From UBA6183 sp964545895 (lineage in GTDB: Bacteria; Bacteroidota; Bacteroidia; UKL13-3): 46,570 bases of DNA. Of the stretch, positions 27,965 to 36,900 are shown one piece after another; within the stretch, counting starts at the first letter, position 1, and the number at the start of each line of letters is the position of its first letter. Made by a program: the position numbers and the translations under genes. The notes under the pieces are model-generated. The model did not search any database, was not told where the DNA came from, and saw only the letters and a program-made list of their open reading frames with translations. The stretch is from NCBI GenBank assembly GCA_964545895.1, contig CAZJHS010000013.1, forward strand, positions 1 through 46,570, given 5' to 3'.

Positions 27965-28085
27965 GGGTTAACAATAACCCCCCGACACAAAGCCGTATAA
28001 AATAAAAAACCTCGAATATAAGTTCGAGGTTTTGTTTGTGGTGTGGGAGTCCCGAATGAAACTTCGGGAGAACCTTCGACACAAA
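27965..28085. repeat. tRNA-Phe 3'-end-derived repeats, left boundary of the island
   Basis: Two partial copies of the tRNA-Phe tail lie here. At 28038-28049 gtggtgtgggag equals the acceptor/T-arm end at 30229-30240, and the cgacacaaa end of the T-arm recurs at 28077-28085. Between them the native T-loop is replaced by the hairpin TCCCGAATGAAACTTCGGGA (28050-28069). A second fragment, ccccccgacacaaa preceded by the palindrome gggttaacaataaccc, is at about 27965-27992. Each is followed on the plus strand by gccgtataaaataaaaaa or its equivalent. They look like att-type direct repeats or decayed tandem copies. Confidence 0.75.
28008..28037. terminator. Hairpin terminator, probably bidirectional
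   Basis: A 9-bp stem AACCTCGAA / TTCGAGGTT with a 6-nt loop (TATAAG) has TTGTTT on the right and an A-run on the left, so it could stop the WG gene on the plus strand and anything read leftwards. It corresponds to the tRNA-Phe terminator in the other repeat copies, with a diverged but still pairing stem. Confidence 0.7.
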
Positions 28086-28148
28086 TTCATGAAAACAATG
28101 TGTGAACTTTGTGAATTTTAGCGAATTAGAAATTGCTAATTTAGCACA

Positions 28149-29891
28149 ATGGCTAGAAAAGTTAATTCAGGTGTTTTAATGGAATACCGACATGTATTTG
28201 ATGATCAACCACAAGAGATCAACCACTATTTGCAAGGGCTAAATCGTGATCTAGTGTTAAGGGCGTGCAATATATTTACTAAATATAATTACATGGAAAC
28301 CGAACAATTAATAGTTAATTATTTTGGCGAACCTCAAAATTAAAACATTAAAGAACAAGCATTGCAGCAATACAGAATATTAGCTCAGCGTGGGCCAGTA
28401 GCAATTTGGGATGTTGAAACTGCCTTACAAATATTTCAATATGCATTCAACAACTTAACTAATAACCCTGACAGTGTAAATAATAATAGCGACTTAGAAT
28501 TAAAGGTTTTTAAAGCTGTTATGGCACAAAACCAAAAGAATATTGAACCAGAAAGTAAATACGTTGAGATTCTTAATAGGGGAAACGTTGATTTAGAGAC
28601 TTTTCCTTTAATACAGTTTGCACTGTCCTTTAGGAAAAGTGAGTTTCTAAACTATAATCTAAATGCCATATTTATTTGTGAAATGGTGAAAGCTGTTATG
28701 GTATTGGAATTTTTGGATAGACACGAGACTTATGGTATTTACCTTCATAAATTATTGGAAGAGTTTGAATGTAAAACATGGGTTGAATACTTTGTGCGTT
28801 TGACATCTTTGCTGAAATTTGGTCTTGAGAGAGAATCAAGTTTGAGTGAAATCGTAATTCCAAAAGATTCGATGTTTGCTTCAAATAAAACGTTCTTAGA
28901 AAAGCATATAGCGTCCTTTGTTGATGAAGAGGATGACCGAGATTTCATTTCTATTCGAGATAAACCTTTTTATGAAGCAGAGAGCGGAAACTATCGCATA
29001 ATATTCGACAGGTTTGTTGCTGAAAAGATGTACAGAGGTTTGTTTTTTAAAATTTGGGATATTCATAAGGTAATGGCTCCCGAAGAACGACCTGTGAAAA
29101 ACTTCAAATCCTTTTGGGGTAAAGAAATATCTGAGGAGTACCTTTCTTTCTCGATTCTCAATTCGATTTATGGTAAATACATAGCTAAAACAGGGGCGGA
29201 TCTTGATAAGGCTATGGATGGTGCGCCTGACTATTACGTAAGAAATGGCAAGAGAATCTTCTTATTTGAAATAAAAGATGTTCTAATCAGAGCTGATGAT
29301 AAGAGAAGTAATGATTTTGGTCGAATCGATGAGGCTTTGCGAGAGAAATTTTTCTTTTCAAGAGAATCAGAAAAGAACCAAGCTGTTTTGCAACTTGCTC
29401 AAAGCATAAGAACCATTTTAACGGGAAACGCAGTGTATGACCCTGCTATTCCAATAAATAAAGTGGAGATATTTCCTATTCTGCTAACCCATGATAGATT
29501 GTTCGACACCCCTGGTTTTAATAAATATATCAACAGACTTTTTAAAGAAGAGCTTACAAAACTGATGCAAGAGGGCTTGGACGTAAGCAGAGTTAGAGAA
29601 ATTACTGTTATAAACATCGATACTCTAATGATATATCAAGATCATTTAAGGGAAAGAAAAATTAAGCTCCATGAAGTTATTGATGCATATATAAAGATCA
29701 CTAATTTTGATACGAAAAAAAAATACTCTTTGCCTGATGCTATGAGTAAATTGCGTTCTACTTCTTTACCATTTTCAGTATTTATTGAAGAATTTAGAAA
29801 GGAGAGCAAATTCGTCAATAAAGAAGTGTTTCGTATAATGCAAATAGTTAAGAACAATGCGGTTAAATTAACTGATGAAGAAGCGATATAA
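28149..29891 (+). pseudogene. PD-(D/E)XK nuclease-like gene split by one in-frame TAA
   Basis: An ATG frame from 28149 encodes 64 residues (MARKVNSGVLMEYRHVFDD to FGEPQN), then TAA at 28341-28343. The same frame continues without any other stop to 29891. Read through, it gives 580 codons, and the helical character carries on across the stop (VNYFGEPQN, then NIKEQALQQYRILAQ). The simplest reading is one gene broken by a nonsense change; a sequencing error, re-initiation or readthrough are alternatives. No start codon with an SD follows the stop. The gene sits inside the tRNA-Phe-associated repeats and is the only cargo of the island. I do not recognise its precise family. Confidence 0.6.
28362..29891 (+). 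CDS. Downstream open part: PD-(D/E)XK nuclease-like protein
   Basis: 509 aa if started at the TTG at 28362; the first ATG in frame is at 28521. The first 240 residues are helical with no known motif. The C-terminal half has a restriction-endonuclease-like core: a helix with an acidic residue (EISEEYLSFSILNSIYGKY, about 255-273), Asp290 in GAPDYYV, then Glu303 and Lys305 in IFLFEIKD, and a later helix with Gln (AVLQLAQSIRTIL, about 341-353). This is the PD-xn-ExK arrangement of metal-dependent nucleases. With the tRNA-proximal island setting, a phage-defence or mobile-element role is plausible but not shown. No methyltransferase, helicase or integrase accompanies it. Whether it is expressed is open because of the upstream stop. 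Confidence 0.65.
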   Translation: MQQYRILAQRGPVAIWDVETALQIFQYAFNNLTNNPDSVNNNSDLELKVFKAVMAQNQKNIEPESKYVEILNRGNVDLETFPLIQFALSFRKSEFLNYNLNAIFICEMVKAVMVLEFLDRHETYGIYLHKLLEEFECKTWVEYFVRLTSLLKFGLERESSLSEIVIPKDSMFASNKTFLEKHIASFVDEEDDRDFISIRDKPFYEAESGNYRIIFDRFVAEKMYRGLFFKIWDIHKVMAPEERPVKNFKSFWGKEISEEYLSFSILNSIYGKYIAKTGADLDKAMDGAPDYYVRNGKRIFLFEIKDVLIRADDKRSNDFGRIDEALREKFFFSRESEKNQAVLQLAQSIRTILTGNAVYDPAIPINKVEIFPILLTHDRLFDTPGFNKYINRLFKEELTKLMQEGLDVSRVREITVINIDTLMIYQDHLRERKIKLHEVIDAYIKITNFDTKKKYSLPDAMSKLRSTSLPFSVFIEEFRKESKFVNKEVFRIMQIVKNNAVKLTDEEAI

Positions 29892-30229
29892 TCTTTTACA
29901 AGAGTCTATTTTATAACACCCTCAATAATGTTTGCCCCTTTTTTGAATTGAAATATTATGAAAGGATAACATAATTGCTGATGCAAAATAGCGACTTCGG
30001 GATTGATTAATGGTATTTACTCAATTTTACCATTTATTCTAATTGGTGTGAGAATCCCGATTGCTCAATAGAACTCGCTACATAAACCGTATAAAATAAA
30101 AAATCCCGAACCGTGAAGTTCAGGATTTAAATGTGGTGTGGGAGTCCCGAATGAAACTTCGGGAGAACCCCCGACACAAAACTGTATAAAATAAAAAATC
30201 CCGAACTGTAAAGTTCAGGATTTAAAATG
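29892..30229. other. Non-coding stretch with degenerate and intact tRNA-Phe-tail repeats
   Basis: No gene is seen. From about 30043 a degraded tRNA-tail copy (ggtgtgagaatcccga, then gaactcgctaca) is followed by aaaccgtataaaataaaaaa and a terminator-like hairpin (about 30096-30123). A clear copy then runs 30133-30180: gtggtgtgggag, the same 20-bp hairpin TCCCGAATGAAACTTCGGGA at 30145-30164, then gaacccccgacacaaa. It directly abuts the real tRNA-Phe terminator. An imperfect 7-bp inverted repeat (AATGGTA / TACCATT, 30009-30034) follows the nuclease-like gene but has no T run. Confidence 0.7.
30187..30223 (-). terminator. Terminator of tRNA-Phe
   Basis: On the minus strand an 11-bp stem AAATCCTGAAC / GTTCGGGATTT (one G-T pair) with loop TTTACA is followed by TTTTATTTTAT. 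It starts 7 nt past the tRNA 3' end. The same hairpin recurs in the neighbouring repeat copies. Confidence 0.85.
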
Positions 30230-30302
30230 TGGTGTGGGAGGGAATCGAACCCCCGACACAAAGATTTTCAGTCTTTTGCTCTACCGACTGAGCTACCGCA
30301 CC
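30230..30302 (-). tRNA. tRNA-Phe (anticodon GAA)
   Basis: On the minus strand: acceptor GGTGCGG, D-arm GCTC/GAGC with AGTCGGTA loop, anticodon stem AAAGA/TCTTT with loop CTGAAAA (anticodon GAA), variable loop GTGTC, T-arm GGGGG/CCCTC with loop TTCGATT, 3' acceptor strand CCACACC and discriminator A. CCA is not encoded. The acceptor stem has one C-A mismatch (C5 with A68); the fully paired 3' strand would read CCGCACC. All other helices pair. The 3' strand is identical to the duplicated tails found nearby, so it may have been replaced during an integration. Folding and anticodon leave the identity in little doubt. Confidence 0.93.
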
Positions 30303-30317
30303 ATCTTTTGAGGAGTG

Positions 30318-30348
30318 CAAATGTAAAAATTAAATTTATTTATGCAAA
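30318..30348 (-). promoter_or_regulatory. Consensus Bacteroidota promoter for tRNA-Phe
   Basis: On the minus strand TTTG (30348-30345), exactly 19 bp, then TACATTTG (30325-30318), a perfect match to TTTG-N19-TAnnTTTG. The start would fall about 10 nt before the tRNA 5' end. Confidence 0.85.
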
Positions 30349-30436
30349 TATTTCTTTCGATTTAAATTAAAAATAGCTGCCGCCCTACTCAAAAAAAAGT
30401 TTTATTATTGTGCACTAAGCACAGCAAAATAACTGT

Positions 30437-31744
30437 ATGATAGCACAAATACTATTTGTAATAATTGCGGCAGTTGCCACGTATTTTTTTGTTAAAAACC
30501 TTAAAACCATCAGAAGAAACATTTTGTTGGGCAAGGATGTAGACCTAAGCGACAACCAACCTGAGCGCTGGAAAACCATGTTTAAGGTGGCTTTTGGGCA
30601 AACTAAAATGGCTGCACGCCCAGTTCCTTTTGTGTTACATTTAGTGGTTTATGTGGGTTTTGTGCTTATTAATATTGAAGTGTTAGAAATACTTATTGAT
30701 GGTATTTTTGGTTCCCACCGTGTACTTTCGGCATTGGGTTCGGTGTATAATTTGGCCATTGGCTTTTTCGAAATATTGGCTTTTGGTGTATTGGTGGCAT
30801 GTGTAATATTCTTAACCCGCAGGTATGTAGTAAAGTTAGCACGCTTTCAAAGCCCTGAGTTAAAAGGTCAACCCAATAAAGATGCTACCACTATTTTAAT
30901 TATAGAAATTGTATTGATGGCTGCTTTATTAAAAATGAATGCTGCCGACCAAATTTTACAATCTCGCGGAGCAGATCATTACATTCAAGCAGGTTCGTTT
31001 CCTATAAGCAGCTGGTTGTTTGCACCAATTTATGCAAGCTTCTCTGATGGAACATTGGTGTTTATGGAGCGTGCAGCATGGTGGTTTCATATCATAGGTA
31101 TTTTTGCCTTTATGAATTACCTGCCTTTTAGCAAGCATTTTCACATCATCATGGCTTTCCCTAATACGTTTTACTCAAGCCTTAAACCTAAAGGCGAGTT
31201 AAAAAACATGGCCAGTGTTACGCAAGAGGTAAAACTTATGTTAGACCCAAGTGCTGCAACACCCGAAGGTTACGAGCCGCCAACAAGTTTTGGGGTTAAA
31301 GATGTACAAGACTTAACCTGGAAAAACTTAATGGATGCATATACCTGTACCGAGTGCGGACGTTGTACCAGCAGTTGCCCACAAAATATTACAGGCAAGT
31401 TGTTATCGCCACGCAAAATTGTAATGGATGTGCGTGATAGGCTAGAAGAAGTAGGTAAAAATATAGATGCCAATAATGGTACTTTTGTTGATGACGGCAA
31501 AAACTTACACAGCTATGTAACCGAAGAAGAACTTTGGGCATGTAATACTTGTAACGCTTGTGTTGAGGCTTGTCCGGTAAACATTAACCCTATGGAAATG
31601 ATTGTAGAAATGCGCAGGTATAAAGTCATGGAACAATCATCGGCACCAGGTTCGTTAAACAATATGTTTAGCAACCTCGAAAACAACCAAGCTCCATGGC
31701 AATTTAGCCCAATGGATAGAGCCAATTGGACACAAGAAAATTAA
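30437..31744 (+). CDS. Membrane-bound Fe-S oxidoreductase, HdrE-like cytochrome plus HdrC-like ferredoxin domain
   Basis: 435 aa. About five or six TM helices lie in the first 240 residues, with several His near membrane ends (His68, His94, His218, His234, His236), as in b-type cytochromes of the nitrate-reductase-gamma/HdrE kind. The cytosolic part carries two CxxCxxCxxxC motifs for two 4Fe-4S clusters: C304-C307-C310-C314 (CTECGRCTSSCP) and C369-C372-C375-C379 (CNTCNACVEACP), the HdrC-like arrangement. Such proteins pass electrons between a membrane quinone or b-heme and a soluble HdrB-like (CCG-domain) partner that normally follows. That partner is not here: a terminator and then mnmH come next. 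No start other than ATG 30437 is needed. Donor and acceptor cannot be told from sequence. Confidence 0.88.
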   Translation: MIAQILFVIIAAVATYFFVKNLKTIRRNILLGKDVDLSDNQPERWKTMFKVAFGQTKMAARPVPFVLHLVVYVGFVLINIEVLEILIDGIFGSHRVLSALGSVYNLAIGFFEILAFGVLVACVIFLTRRYVVKLARFQSPELKGQPNKDATTILIIEIVLMAALLKMNAADQILQSRGADHYIQAGSFPISSWLFAPIYASFSDGTLVFMERAAWWFHIIGIFAFMNYLPFSKHFHIIMAFPNTFYSSLKPKGELKNMASVTQEVKLMLDPSAATPEGYEPPTSFGVKDVQDLTWKNLMDAYTCTECGRCTSSCPQNITGKLLSPRKIVMDVRDRLEEVGKNIDANNGTFVDDGKNLHSYVTEEELWACNTCNACVEACPVNINPMEMIVEMRRYKVMEQSSAPGSLNNMFSNLENNQAPWQFSPMDRANWTQEN

Positions 31745-31751
31745 TATACAT

Positions 31752-31776
31752 AAACCTACTTCGGTAGGTTTTTTCT
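31752..31776 (+). terminator. Rho-independent terminator after the Fe-S protein gene
   Basis: An 8-bp stem AAACCTAC / GTAGGTTT with a TTCG tetraloop, running into TTT. It ends shortly before the mnmH start at 31793. Confidence 0.88.
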
Positions 31777-31792
31777 TTTATAAAAGCACAAC

Positions 31793-32863
31793 ATGCCTGT
31801 AACTAAAGTTGATGTAAGTACGTTTTTAGAATTAGCTAAAAGCAATCCAGTTTTTGATGTGCGCAGTCCGCAGGAGTATGCTTATGCGCATATACCCGGT
31901 GCTTTATCATTGCCTATTTTTAATGATGCACAGCGTGCCGAAATTGGAACTACCTACAAACAAATTAGCAGGCAAGATGCTATAAAAATTGGCTTGAAAT
32001 ATTTTGGTCCGCAACTAAATACTTATGTAAGTTTAGTTGAAGAAACGCTTAAAAAATATACAAGTAACAACAACCAAAAAGTATTGGTGCATTGTTGGCG
32101 CGGTGGCATGCGCAGTGGTGCTATGGCTTGGCTACTTGGTTTTTATGGATTTGATGTGGTGTTGCTAGAAGGTGGTTACAAAGCTTACCGTAATTATGTG
32201 CTAAACCAGCTTGCCCTGCCATATCAATTTAATGTATTAGGCGGATATACCGGAAGTGGCAAAACAGAAGTTTTATTGGAACTTAAAAAGCAACACGAGC
32301 CAGTTATAGATTTGGAAGGTATAGCTTGCCATAAGGGCTCATCTTTTGGTGCATTGGGCATGAAAGACCAACCATCGCAAGAGCAGTTTGAAAATAATTT
32401 GGCAAAAGAGTTAACCGCTTATTATCATTTAAATGAGCAGCAAAATTTTCATCAACCCAAACCTATTTGGATTGAAAATGAAAGCCAACGAATAGGTTTG
32501 TTAAACCTGCCAAAGCCATTTTATGAAACCATTTTAGCAGGTAAAGTATTTGTGTTAAATATTCCTTTTGATGAACGTTTAAGGTTTATTACCGAGTACT
32601 ACGGTAAATTTGAAAAGGATAAATTGGTTACGGCCATTATGCGCATACAAAAGCGCTTGGGCGGCTTGGATACAAAAAATGCGATAAACTTTTTATTAGA
32701 GGGTGATGTTTCATCATGCTTTAAAATTTTGTTAAGCTATTACGATAAACAATATCAGCAATCTGCTGAAAAAACAATTAGACAGGCTTTAGTTTTAGAA
32801 TCACCGTTGGTTGACGAAAAGCATAATGCCACTTTACTTTTAAATGCGATATCATCATCATGA
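31793..32863 (+). CDS. mnmH: tRNA 2-selenouridine synthase MnmH/SelU
   Basis: 356 aa, the usual length. An N-terminal rhodanese domain (FDVRSPQEYAYAHIPGA) carries the active Cys101 in VHCWRGGMRSG. A P-loop domain follows with Walker A GGYTGSGKT (about 150-158) and LEGGYKAYR between them. The enzyme replaces sulfur in the wobble 2-thiouridine of tRNA-Lys, -Glu and -Gln with selenium, via a geranylated intermediate, using selenophosphate. Its stop overlaps the ATG of selD by 4 nt, so the selenophosphate supplier is coupled to the user. The start fits well, directly after the terminator of the upstream gene. Confidence 0.96.
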   Translation: MPVTKVDVSTFLELAKSNPVFDVRSPQEYAYAHIPGALSLPIFNDAQRAEIGTTYKQISRQDAIKIGLKYFGPQLNTYVSLVEETLKKYTSNNNQKVLVHCWRGGMRSGAMAWLLGFYGFDVVLLEGGYKAYRNYVLNQLALPYQFNVLGGYTGSGKTEVLLELKKQHEPVIDLEGIACHKGSSFGALGMKDQPSQEQFENNLAKELTAYYHLNEQQNFHQPKPIWIENESQRIGLLNLPKPFYETILAGKVFVLNIPFDERLRFITEYYGKFEKDKLVTAIMRIQKRLGGLDTKNAINFLLEGDVSSCFKILLSYYDKQYQQSAEKTIRQALVLESPLVDEKHNATLLLNAISSS

Positions 32864-33909
32864 CAACTCCAATAAAATTAACTCAATTTGCTAAAGGTGC
32901 TGGTTGTGGATGTAAAATTGCCCCTGCTGTTTTAGCCAATATTTTAGCTAATAGTCGTGTGTCATCGCCAATAAATAGTGATTTATTGGTAGGTAATAGC
33001 AGTAATGATGATGCCGCAGTATATAATTTAGGAAATGGTTCTGCATTAATTGTAACAGCCGATTTTTTTATGCCCATTGTTGATGATGCTTTTACTTTTG
33101 GCCAAGTTGCTGCTGCAAATGCATTAAGCGATGTATATGCTATGGGTGGAAAACCCATAACAGCTATTGCCATTTTGGGTTGGCCTATTGATAAGCTTGG
33201 TGCCGAGGTTGCTGCACAAGTAATGGATGGCGCTAAGCAAATTTGTAATCAAGCGGGTATAGTTATTTCGGGCGGGCATACCATTGATTCACCTGAACCA
33301 TTTTTTGGTTTATCAGTAAACGGAATGGCAAATCTTGATCACATCAAACAAAACAATACCGCACAAGAAGGCGATGTTATTTTGCTGAGTAAACCCATTG
33401 GGGTTGGAATATTAGCTACGGCACAAAAACGTGGTGTATTAACCGAGCAGCATCAACCTATTTTAATTGAGCAACTTACCACGCTAAACTCATTTGGTGA
33501 GTGGTTAGGAAAAGAGCAAGCGGTACATGCCATGACAGATGTTACTGGTTTTGGTTTGCTAGGCCATTTGGTTGAAATGAGCGAGGGGAGTGGCTTAACA
33601 GCAACTATTAATTATGCTGCAATTCCTAAGTTAAAGCCCGCACTTGATTATATGAAGCAGAGCATTGTTCCTGATGCTACTTATCGCAATTGGAATGCGT
33701 ATAGTGATAAAGTGAACATTGCACCAACTGTAGATGCCATGGAAGCTTTTATGTTATTACCCGACCCACAAACCAATGGCGGATTATTAATTGCAGCAGA
33801 TAAAAATAAGGTAGATGAACTACTTAAACTTGCTCACGCACACGATACCGAGCTGCATGTTATTGGTACTTTTGGCGTAAGTAATACCAAAGCCATAGAA
33901 GTAATTTAA
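32860..33909 (+). CDS. selD: Selenide, water dikinase SelD
   Basis: 349 aa, typical length. It makes selenophosphate from selenide and ATP. The N-terminal active loop FAKGAGCGCKI has Cys16 (TGT codon, not the TGA/Sec form) and Lys19. NDDAAVYNL, VTADFFMPIVDD and FGQVAAANALSDVYAMGG follow, with the ISGGHTI and TDVTGFGLLGHL motifs of the AIRS-like fold. It overlaps mnmH by 4 nt. With no selA or selB in the window, selenouridine in tRNA is the visible use of the product; whether the genome also makes selenocysteine cannot be seen here. Confidence 0.97.
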   Translation: MTTPIKLTQFAKGAGCGCKIAPAVLANILANSRVSSPINSDLLVGNSSNDDAAVYNLGNGSALIVTADFFMPIVDDAFTFGQVAAANALSDVYAMGGKPITAIAILGWPIDKLGAEVAAQVMDGAKQICNQAGIVISGGHTIDSPEPFFGLSVNGMANLDHIKQNNTAQEGDVILLSKPIGVGILATAQKRGVLTEQHQPILIEQLTTLNSFGEWLGKEQAVHAMTDVTGFGLLGHLVEMSEGSGLTATINYAAIPKLKPALDYMKQSIVPDATYRNWNAYSDKVNIAPTVDAMEAFMLLPDPQTNGGLLIAADKNKVDELLKLAHAHDTELHVIGTFGVSNTKAIEVI

Positions 33910-33924
33910 TTGCACCTAAGCTAT

Positions 33925-33965
33925 AAAAAAAACAGCCCAACAAATTATTTGCTGGGCTGTTTTTG
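33925..33965. terminator. Bidirectional terminator between convergent selD and the 3194-aa gene
   Basis: A 9-bp stem AACAGCCCA / TGGGCTGTT (33931-33939 with 33953-33961) has an A-run on the left and a T-run on the right, so it works in both directions. It lies 15 nt after selD and 15 nt before the end of the convergent gene. Confidence 0.9.
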
Positions 33966-33979
33966 TATACAAGTAACAA

Positions 33980-36900
33980 CTAGTTTTTTACCACTTTACG
34001 GGTAACAATCCATTGGTTATTTTTATCTTTTAATTGAACAATGTAAATACCTTGTTGCATTTCTATTAAGCTAATTTGCTCGTTTAGTTTGCCAAACCCT
34101 GCAATGGTTTTGGTTGATAGTAAACGCATAGATGCATCGTAAATATTTAACTCTGTTTCGCCAGTTAGCACATCTAAATCAGACCAAACTCTTACATAAT
34201 CTTTAGTAGGTATTGGAGCCATGTATACATAGTCGTTAATGTTACTTTGTATGGTTTGCTCTTCAGTTACTTGTCTTGTTGATGAGTATGTAAATGCATT
34301 GTTTAAGTCTACTTGTTTTAAACGATAGTAATTAACTTCACCTTTAATAAATCCTGCATCAATAAACTCATAGTTGGTTTGCACACTGCTGTTTCCTTTT
34401 GCAGCTACAGTTCCAATAGTTTTAAAGTTTACATTATCTAAACTGTGTTGAACTTCAAAATGGCTGCTGTTTTTTTCTTGTGCGGTTTTCCAAGTTAATT
34501 GAGCTTTCTTTTGTGCAGTTAACTTAGCTGTAAATGCGCTAATAGTAACTGGCAACGCACTGGTGTTTTCAACAATAATTCTAAACCTATTATTACCAAA
34601 GGTGGCCGCATTACTGCTATTAATAGTAAAGCTGTAAGCGTTGTTTTGAATAATAGGTGTAGTGCTGTTTAAGTAGTTATCTTTTAAATAAAAGTTAATT
34701 CCTGTTGCAGTAGGTACGTTATTAAAAGTAAAGGTGTGTATACCATTTATACCACCAGTATATAATTTAATAGTATCTGTAGCATGGGTTGTTAGTGGTC
34801 TAGCATCTAATGCGTGTGCAATGTTATCGGTGCCATAGCTGTAAATATCGTTTACACCATTATTTAAACGTGCTATATCATACACATCATTAGTTTGCAA
34901 TGCACTTGGCATAAACTTAACAATAAACTGATCGTTGGCAAAAGAATCGCTGCGCATGGTTATTTTCAACTCATCGGTAGGTGTACCAGTTTTAAATAAA
35001 CGATTGGTAATACTAGTTGCCTTAAACGATTCGTAGAAAGTTAAGGAAGGCGATGCTCCACTTGATTGTATAAAGAATGCTTGACCTGGAGCTATAATTC
35101 CATCAAACGTACCAGATGATAGTGCATTGTATTGTTTGTAGCTTAAACTTCCACCATCATACACATAAATGGTAGGGCGAATTTTTGAGTAGAACGTTCC
35201 TGAAAATCCAGAATTTCCAGATCTATACATACTACCCCAATCAAAAGGTGCTGCATATGGGTTGCCTAATAAATTCCATCCATCATCGGCTGAGCTTCCA
35301 GTGCTTGTAAATGTAACAGGCATGGTAACATACTGTTGATTTAAGCTTCCGGTAACAGATAAAGTAACTGCATTTTGGCTTGTAGTAGCACCACTCAATC
35401 TTCCAAGATCGCTTCTATCACCACGCACAAAAACGCGGTATCCTTTACCAACAGTAAAAGGCATGCTTATGCTTGATGCTGCTGTCCAGCCTTGATTTAA
35501 ATTACCTGTTGTGGCTTCGTTATAGTAGTAAACACTTGCAGCATTATTAGCAGTTGCATCAAATCCATTCGAGTTTGTTGTTCCAACGGTTGTTCCTGTT
35601 CCTGCACCGGTAACAAACATTTCGTCTTTCCAATCGGCTAAGGTACCACCAGCTATTGGCGATGCCATAAAGCGCCATGCTCTTTGGCTCGAAGGAATAT
35701 AACACTCAACCACCACATTTCCGGTAATACTAGCATCTGGTCCCATTTCTGCAACCATTGCAGTACCACCTGAATTAGATGTAAGCGTTAAGTTGCTACT
35801 TGTTGCAAACACACCATCATCGCAAGTTAATTGGCTAGTTACTTTTAATGGTCCACTAAGTGTTACTGTTCCAGTATTGTTTATACGAACTTTTGCAGCT
35901 GTATTTGAAACAAATAAACCTGCAGGTATAGTTTGATTGGTGGTGCCAAAAAATTCCACTTCTCCCGAAGTGTTATTAATTGTTCCACTTCCACTTATGC
36001 TGCCCCTAATGCGCAGGTTACCGCCATTTACGTTAATGGTTTTGCCTGCAGCAATGTTTATTCCGTTGGCTACAATAGTTTTTCCGTTACCAACATTTGG
36101 GTTATTACCACTTGATATTGTAACTGCTGTAGAGGCCGTAGGAATTGTACCACAACTCCAGTTTGCAGTATTGCTTGGGTCGCTATCAATTGTGCCAAGC
36201 CATGTACCAGCAGGTGTTATGCTAACAACTGTTGCTGCTGATGTGGCTGAGCTACAAGTTCCGTTGGTTGCAATTACAGTATAACTTCCTGCAGCAGTTG
36301 CACTGTAAGTTGTTCCTGTTGCAACATCAACACCATCTTTTTTCCATTGATAAGTTGTTCCTCCGCTAGCAGTTAATAACTGACTGCCGCTTGAGCAAAT
36401 AGCTACCGCACCAGTAGGGCTAATATCTGCCGAAGGTGTGGTGTTAACAGTTACAACAATTGCAGTTGAAGCACTAGCCGATGTACATCCTTTATCGCTA
36501 ATAGCGTATACATCATAACTACCACTTGTGGTAACAACTAATGGGTTTGAAGTAGAGGTATTGGTACCATCTTTTCTCCATTGGTAAGTAGTTCCTCCGG
36601 TTGCCGTTAAACTAACGCTTCCACCACTACAAAAAGTTGTTGGTCCGCCTGCAGATGAGCCAGCACTTGGTAGTGCGTTTATAGTTAAAGTAGCATTGTT
36701 TGATGTTACATTACCGCAAGTATTTGTTACGGTTACACTGTAATCATCTGCATCAGCTAATGTTAAATTGCTTAAAGTTAATGAGCTATTAGTTTCACCC
36801 ACTATTGCCAAACCACCTTTTTTCCATTGGTAACTTGTGGCATCTGTTGCTGTTACATTAAATGTAATGTTTCCTGCAACACAACGCTCTGCCGAAGCTG

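Noticed and set aside
28108..28144. Promoter (TTTG ... TAATTTAG) before the nuclease-like gene
   Set aside because: Spacer is 25 bp and the -7 box has a mismatch at a key base; too weak to list.
28086..30044. Integrase or transposase in the tRNA-Phe island
   Set aside because: The only long open frame is the nuclease-like gene; no tyrosine or serine recombinase motif and no IS-type terminal inverted repeats were found.
30409..30423. TGTGC/GCACA hairpin before the Fe-S protein gene
   Set aside because: Only 5 bp with no T run or promoter alignment; likely chance in AT-rich DNA.
32905..32916. Selenocysteine in SelD
   Set aside because: The active-site codon is TGT, so it is Cys.
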